Positions 15,534-18,732 of a stretch of 18,732 nucleotides of DNA are shown one piece after another (position 1 is the first letter of the stretch; every line of letters begins with the position of its first letter). A program made the position numbers and the translations under genes. This stretch comes from JAJUFS01 sp964599565 (lineage in GTDB: Bacteria > Pseudomonadota > Gammaproteobacteria > Natronospirales > JAJUFS01): NCBI GenBank assembly GCA_964599565.1, contig CAZRFE010000046.1, positions 1 through 18,732 on the forward strand. The letters are read 5' to 3'. The notes below the pieces were generated by a model that searched no databases, was not told where the DNA came from, and was given only the letters and a program-made list of their open reading frames with translations.

Positions 15534-15882
15534 ACATCGTATGCGTGGGACGGTCGGCGCCCAGCGCACCGGCGAGATAGGTTTCGATCTTCTTCTGCGT
15601 CTGGCCGCCGTCCTGGTCGGAAAACTGCACGCCGATGCCGGCTGCACGCTTGCCCTGTGCGCCGCGCGGGGTCACCCACACGATTCGCCCGGCAACCGGT
15701 ATGCGTTCCGTCTGATCCATGAGCGTGAGCAGGATGAACACTTCGTCGCCGAGGCGGTAGGGCTTGCTCGTGGGAATGAACAGCCCGCCGTTCTTGATGA
15801 ACGGCATGTAGGCAACGTACAGCGCGCTCTTGTCCTTGATGGTGAGCGTCAGGATGCCTTGTCTCGGTGACGGCGTTGCCAT
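15532..15882 (-). CDS. pilZ: type IV pilus assembly protein PilZ
   Basis: This 116-residue protein matches Pseudomonas PilZ almost end to end: GILTLTIKDKSALYVAYMPF, the NGGLFIPTSKPYRLGDEVF strand, IPVAGRIVWVTPRGAQGKRAAGIGVQF and a C-terminal KIETYLAGALGADRPTHTM. Like that prototype, it lacks the N-terminal RxxxR and the D/NxSxxG motif that bind cyclic di-GMP, so it probably does not bind that messenger; it acts with FimX and the PilB ATPase in pilus assembly. It begins three bases after the holB stop, with its AAGGA ribosome site overlapping the end of holB. It implies that the organism makes type IV pili. Confidence 0.95.
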   Translation of the reverse strand: MATPSPRQGILTLTIKDKSALYVAYMPFIKNGGLFIPTSKPYRLGDEVFILLTLMDQTERIPVAGRIVWVTPRGAQGKRAAGIGVQFSDQDGGQTQKKIETYLAGALGADRPTHTM

Positions 15883-15885
15883 TCG

Positions 15886-16911
15886 TTATCCTTCCAGAAG
15901 TCGATCCAGTACCCGTTCGTTCGTCGCGCGATCCATGCCTGCAGCCCACGGCAGCAACAAGGATTCGAGCAGCAGTCTTGCATTGGCGGGCGTATCCGCA
16001 ATCCGGCGCGCCTCGTACAACGCCTCGCGGTAGCGGTGCAATGTGCTCAAGTCTACGCGGTCAGCCAGTGTTTTCAAGGCGTTGAGCAGGTCGGGATTGC
16101 GCAGCTTCATGCCATCCGCCGGTAACTGTGCCAGGCGAACGAGGTCTTCGGTGATGCTGTCGAGGAAGTCCACCACGATGGCGATGTCGAGCGATTCAAG
16201 CTCGCCTGCAACAGTGACTGCGCTGGCACCGCGCCCCTGCACGGCGGCAATGCGTTGCAGCAACTCCGCGCGCTGCTGAAGGAAGCTTCCATCGGCCAGC
16301 GCCAGCGCTCTCAGCGGCACACCACCGGCATAGGAAAATGCAAGTTCCGGCCGGGCCGCGCCCTGCTCCTTCAGCCAGGCAATGGCCGCGCCGGGTTCCG
16401 GCCGGGGAATCGCGAGCTGCTGGCAGCGGCTGCGGATCGTCGCAGGCAGGCCGGCGGGTCGCGCGCTGACCAGCACCAGCAGGCTTTGCGCCGGCGGCTC
16501 CTCCAGCGTCTTCAGCAGGCTGTTCGCGGCGTTCACGTTCATGGCGTCGGCTGGATGGATCAGCGCGAGCTTCCATCCGCCCTGGCTCGTCGTCAGCGAC
16601 ATTTCCGCACTCAGATCCCGCACCTGGTCGACGAGAATCCGCTTGCGCAGCTTGCCGTTGTCATCCTCGCCAAGCGTGACTTCGTGGAAATCAGGGTGGC
16701 TTCCCGCAAGCCATTGCGCGCAGGCGTCACAGTGTCCGCACGCGCCATTCTCCGTCGGCGTACGACACAACAGCAGGTTCAGGAAAGCGCGTGCAAGCTC
16801 GACCTTGCCGAGGCCGGCCGCGCCCGTCAGCAGCAGCGCGTGAGGCATGCGCTGGCGATAGTCCAGCAGACGCTGCCAGCTGCTCTCAAGCCAGGGATAA
16901 GGCGCGCCCAT
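15886..16911 (-). CDS. holB: DNA polymerase III subunit delta prime
   Basis: This 341-residue clamp-loader subunit opens the beta clamp and loads it on primed DNA. It shows a degenerate P-loop (TGAAGLGK, residues 29-36), the four-cysteine zinc finger C49...C58xxC61xxC64, sensor-type NAANSLLKTLEEPP, and SRC (TIRSRCQQL) near the end of domain I. The ATG at 16911 overlaps the tmk stop by one base (TGATG on the minus strand), indicating translational coupling; a longer open frame upstream lies within tmk. The C-terminal domain contains the expected helical collar. pilZ follows three bases downstream. Confidence 0.95.
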   Translation of the reverse strand: MGAPYPWLESSWQRLLDYRQRMPHALLLTGAAGLGKVELARAFLNLLLCRTPTENGACGHCDACAQWLAGSHPDFHEVTLGEDDNGKLRKRILVDQVRDLSAEMSLTTSQGGWKLALIHPADAMNVNAANSLLKTLEEPPAQSLLVLVSARPAGLPATIRSRCQQLAIPRPEPGAAIAWLKEQGAARPELAFSYAGGVPLRALALADGSFLQQRAELLQRIAAVQGRGASAVTVAGELESLDIAIVVDFLDSITEDLVRLAQLPADGMKLRNPDLLNALKTLADRVDLSTLHRYREALYEARRIADTPANARLLLESLLLPWAAGMDRATNERVLDRLLEG

Positions 16912-17543
16912 CACTGCCGCCGTTCCATCCACGCTGACAGCGCATCTTCGATTTCCGCGCGCACGCGATCCACGGGTTGCGCGGCATTGACGATCCGGAA
17001 GCGCGCGGGTTCTGCGGCTGCGCGGTCGAGGTAGACCTGCTGTACGCGCGTGAAGAACGCGAGGTCCTCGCGCTCGAAACGGTCCGCCTCGCCCTGTCTT
17101 GCACGCGCGCGGGCGAGACCTGTTTCCACGGGTGCGTCGAGCAGCAGGGTCAGGTCCGGTACAAGCTCGCGCTGCACGAAGGTTTCCAGCGTGCGGATTC
17201 GCTCCGATGCGACACCGCGACCGCCGCCTTGATAGGCATACGTGGCATCCGTGAAGCGGTCGCACACCACCCACTCTCCGCGGGCAAGCGCCGGGCGGAT
17301 GCGTTCTTCAATATGCGCGGCGCGCGCGGCGAACATCAGCAGCAGTTCCGCGTCCGGCGCGACCGGCTCCGCTCGCGGGGCAAGCAGCAGTTCGCGCACG
17401 GTTTCCGCGAACGGCGTTCCACCCGGTTCGCGCGTCATGACGACGTGCTTGCCGGCTTGCACGAGAAATTCGCGAATGTGCGCAAGCTGCGTGGATTTGC
17501 CGACGCCTTCGACGCCTTCCACCGTGATGAATGCGCCCGTCAT
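16911..17543 (-). CDS. tmk: thymidylate kinase
   Basis: This 210-residue enzyme phosphorylates dTMP to dTDP, essential for DNA synthesis. The P-loop GVEGVGKST (10-18), the TREPGGT motif (37-43), the DR motif D95-R96 and the LID region (residues around RQGEADRFERE) are complete; length is standard. A ribosome site (AGAAGG) lies in the 3' end of mltG. The ATG overlaps the mltG stop by four bases (ATGA, 17540-17543), and its own stop overlaps the holB start. Confidence 0.97.
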   Translation of the reverse strand: MTGAFITVEGVEGVGKSTQLAHIREFLVQAGKHVVMTREPGGTPFAETVRELLLAPRAEPVAPDAELLLMFAARAAHIEERIRPALARGEWVVCDRFTDATYAYQGGGRGVASERIRTLETFVQRELVPDLTLLLDAPVETGLARARARQGEADRFEREDLAFFTRVQQVYLDRAAAEPARFRIVNAAQPVDRVRAEIEDALSAWMERRQ

Positions 17544-18577
17544 CGCGCCTTCTCGTCGGCATCCAGCGGCCGACGGCGCATCTGGTATTCGCGCACCGCG
17601 CGATTGTGTTCTTCCAGCGTTGCGGAGAACACGTGTTCGCGACCGGGGCCGCGCGCGACGAAATACAACGCGTCACCGGCGGCGGGATGCAGCGCTGCGA
17701 GTATCGATTCGCGGCTGGGCAACGCGATCGGCGTCGGCGGCAATCCGGCGCGCGTGTACGTGTTGTAGGGCGTGTCGGTACGAAGATCGCGCGAGCGTAT
17801 GTCGCCGCGGTAATTCTCGCCAAGGCCGTAGATGACCGTCGGATCGGTCTGCAGGCGCATGCCGCGCTTGAGCCTGCGAACGAACACGCCTGCAACGCGC
17901 GTGCGCTCGGATTCGACCGCGGTCTCCTTCTCGACGATGGATGCGAGGATCAGCGCGTCATAGGCTGATTCGAGCGGCAGGTCGCCTGCGCGATCCGTCC
18001 ACGCGGCATCCAGCACGTCGCGCATCGCCTGGTATGCGCGGCGCAGGAATGCGGTATCGGTCGTGCCGCGCGGAAAGTGGTACGTCTCCGGCAGGAACCA
18101 CCCTTCCGCGTGGCCGTGAGGAATATCGAGCGCATCCGCCAGTTCCGCGGGCCCGATGCCTTCTTCGAGCGTATGCGTGATGGCGGTGTGCGCGGCGAGT
18201 TGTTCGAGAAGCTGCGCGGCGGTCGTTCCTTCGACAATGGTCAGCGCATAGAGCCGCACACGCCCCGCTACCAGCTTGTCCAGCAGGTCATTGAGCGTGA
18301 GGCCGGCCTCGAGATCATATTCGCCGGCTTTCACGCGTCCGGCGTCACCGCGCAGCCGTGCGAGCAGCTTGAGATCCCAGGCGTGCTCGATGATGCCGGC
18401 GTCTTCAAGCTGCTCGGCCAGGCGGTCGAGCGGCATGCCGGCACGCACCTCGATGAGTTCGCCGTCAACGCCGATGGGCAGCGGCGCTGCGTGCCAGCGC
18501 TGGTATTGCGTGAACGCAGCGAATGCACAGGCGGCAATCACAAGCAGCGGAGTAAGGATGATCAGGCGTCGGAACAT
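17540..18577 (-). CDS. mltG: endolytic murein transglycosylase
   Basis: This 345-residue inner-membrane lytic transglycosylase (YceG family) cleaves nascent glycan strands and is thought to terminate their polymerisation. A single membrane segment (residues 5-22) anchors it with the catalytic domain in the periplasm. The active-site Glu is E216 in the conserved EKET motif (216-219), with YGLG, PYNTYTRAGLPPTPI and HP-AAGDALYFV downstream as in the family. The start at 18577 lies inside the end of pabC (16-base overlap), and pabC-mltG-tmk-holB is the standard order. Confidence 0.95.
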   Translation of the reverse strand: MFRRLIILTPLLVIAACAFAAFTQYQRWHAAPLPIGVDGELIEVRAGMPLDRLAEQLEDAGIIEHAWDLKLLARLRGDAGRVKAGEYDLEAGLTLNDLLDKLVAGRVRLYALTIVEGTTAAQLLEQLAAHTAITHTLEEGIGPAELADALDIPHGHAEGWFLPETYHFPRGTTDTAFLRRAYQAMRDVLDAAWTDRAGDLPLESAYDALILASIVEKETAVESERTRVAGVFVRRLKRGMRLQTDPTVIYGLGENYRGDIRSRDLRTDTPYNTYTRAGLPPTPIALPSRESILAALHPAAGDALYFVARGPGREHVFSATLEEHNRAVREYQMRRRPLDADEKAR

Positions 18578-18732
18578 GCGCGTCGCTCGAGTTCGTTTTC
18601 CACGTCGGCCTGCAGCAGGCGTGTCATTGTACCAATGCCGTACGCGGTATTTTCGATACGGCGTACCGGGCAGATGCCGATGATGCTGTTGGTGATGAAT
18701 ATTTCCCCGGCCGTTTCGATCTTCGCGTCATC
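18562..18732 (-). CDS. pabC: aminodeoxychorismate lyase, C-terminal part (5' end beyond right edge)
   Basis: The minus strand reads as 56 codons from the edge to TGA at 18564-18562. The sequence EIFITNSIIGICPVRRI matches the conserved C-terminal signature of PLP-dependent aminodeoxychorismate lyase (family IV aminotransferase fold), where the strand and loop close over the cofactor phosphate. The enzyme makes p-aminobenzoate for folate synthesis. Its place just before mltG, with a 16-base overlap, is the usual one. The lysine that binds PLP lies outside the window. Confidence 0.85.
   Translation of the reverse strand, partial: DDAKIETAGEIFITNSIIGICPVRRIENTAYGIGTMTRLLQADVENELERRACSDA

Overview
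The window is GC-rich, densely coded bacterial chromosome. It most likely comes from a gammaproteobacterium: the right end carries the order pabC-mltG-tmk-holB-pilZ-tatD, a typical gammaproteobacterial cluster, and the PilZ protein closely resembles the Pseudomonas type IV pilus protein. I see no mobile element, CRISPR array, tRNA or rRNA. No gap between genes exceeds 300 bases.

Layout. (1) 1-307, minus: the start of a secreted, lipobox-bearing DNA/RNA non-specific nuclease that runs off the left edge. (2) 520-3194, plus: a copper module. A CsoR-type repressor is followed by a CopA P1B ATPase, behind a palindromic CsoR-like operator that overlaps a perfect TATAAT. (3) 3195-9409: a patchwork of short units on both strands. 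It holds a host-attachment-family protein and a glycerophosphodiester phosphodiesterase (minus), an alpha/beta hydrolase (plus), a small CutA/NIF3-like protein (minus), sodC with a YghA-type dehydrogenase (minus), and a divergent clsB / ybhP-like pair. Several of these proteins plausibly act on phospholipids or envelope stress. (4) 9487-10200, plus: an unrecognised protein with one membrane segment. (5) 10278-13457, plus: a fatty-acid unit of a PsrA-like TetR regulator, a FadJ/FadB-like hydratase/dehydrogenase and a YciA-like acyl-CoA thioesterase, with a PsrA-like operator candidate upstream. (6) 13606-14643, plus: a protein with two cyclic-nucleotide-binding domains fused to rhodanese, closed by a strong terminator shared with the converging tatD. 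(7) 14696-18732, minus: tatD, pilZ, holB, tmk, mltG and the 3' end of pabC, mostly overlapping and probably co-transcribed.

The core is ordinary. The more interesting signals are regulatory: two promoters whose -10 box lies exactly six bases before an ATG with no Shine-Dalgarno (possible leaderless mRNAs), three TGRTAGACY extended -10 boxes, a leader hairpin touching the ribosome site of the host-attachment gene, and a hairpin at the pilZ stop codon. I did not find a convincing new multi-gene system. The least explained proteins are those at 9487-10200, 13606-14643 and 5436-5789.
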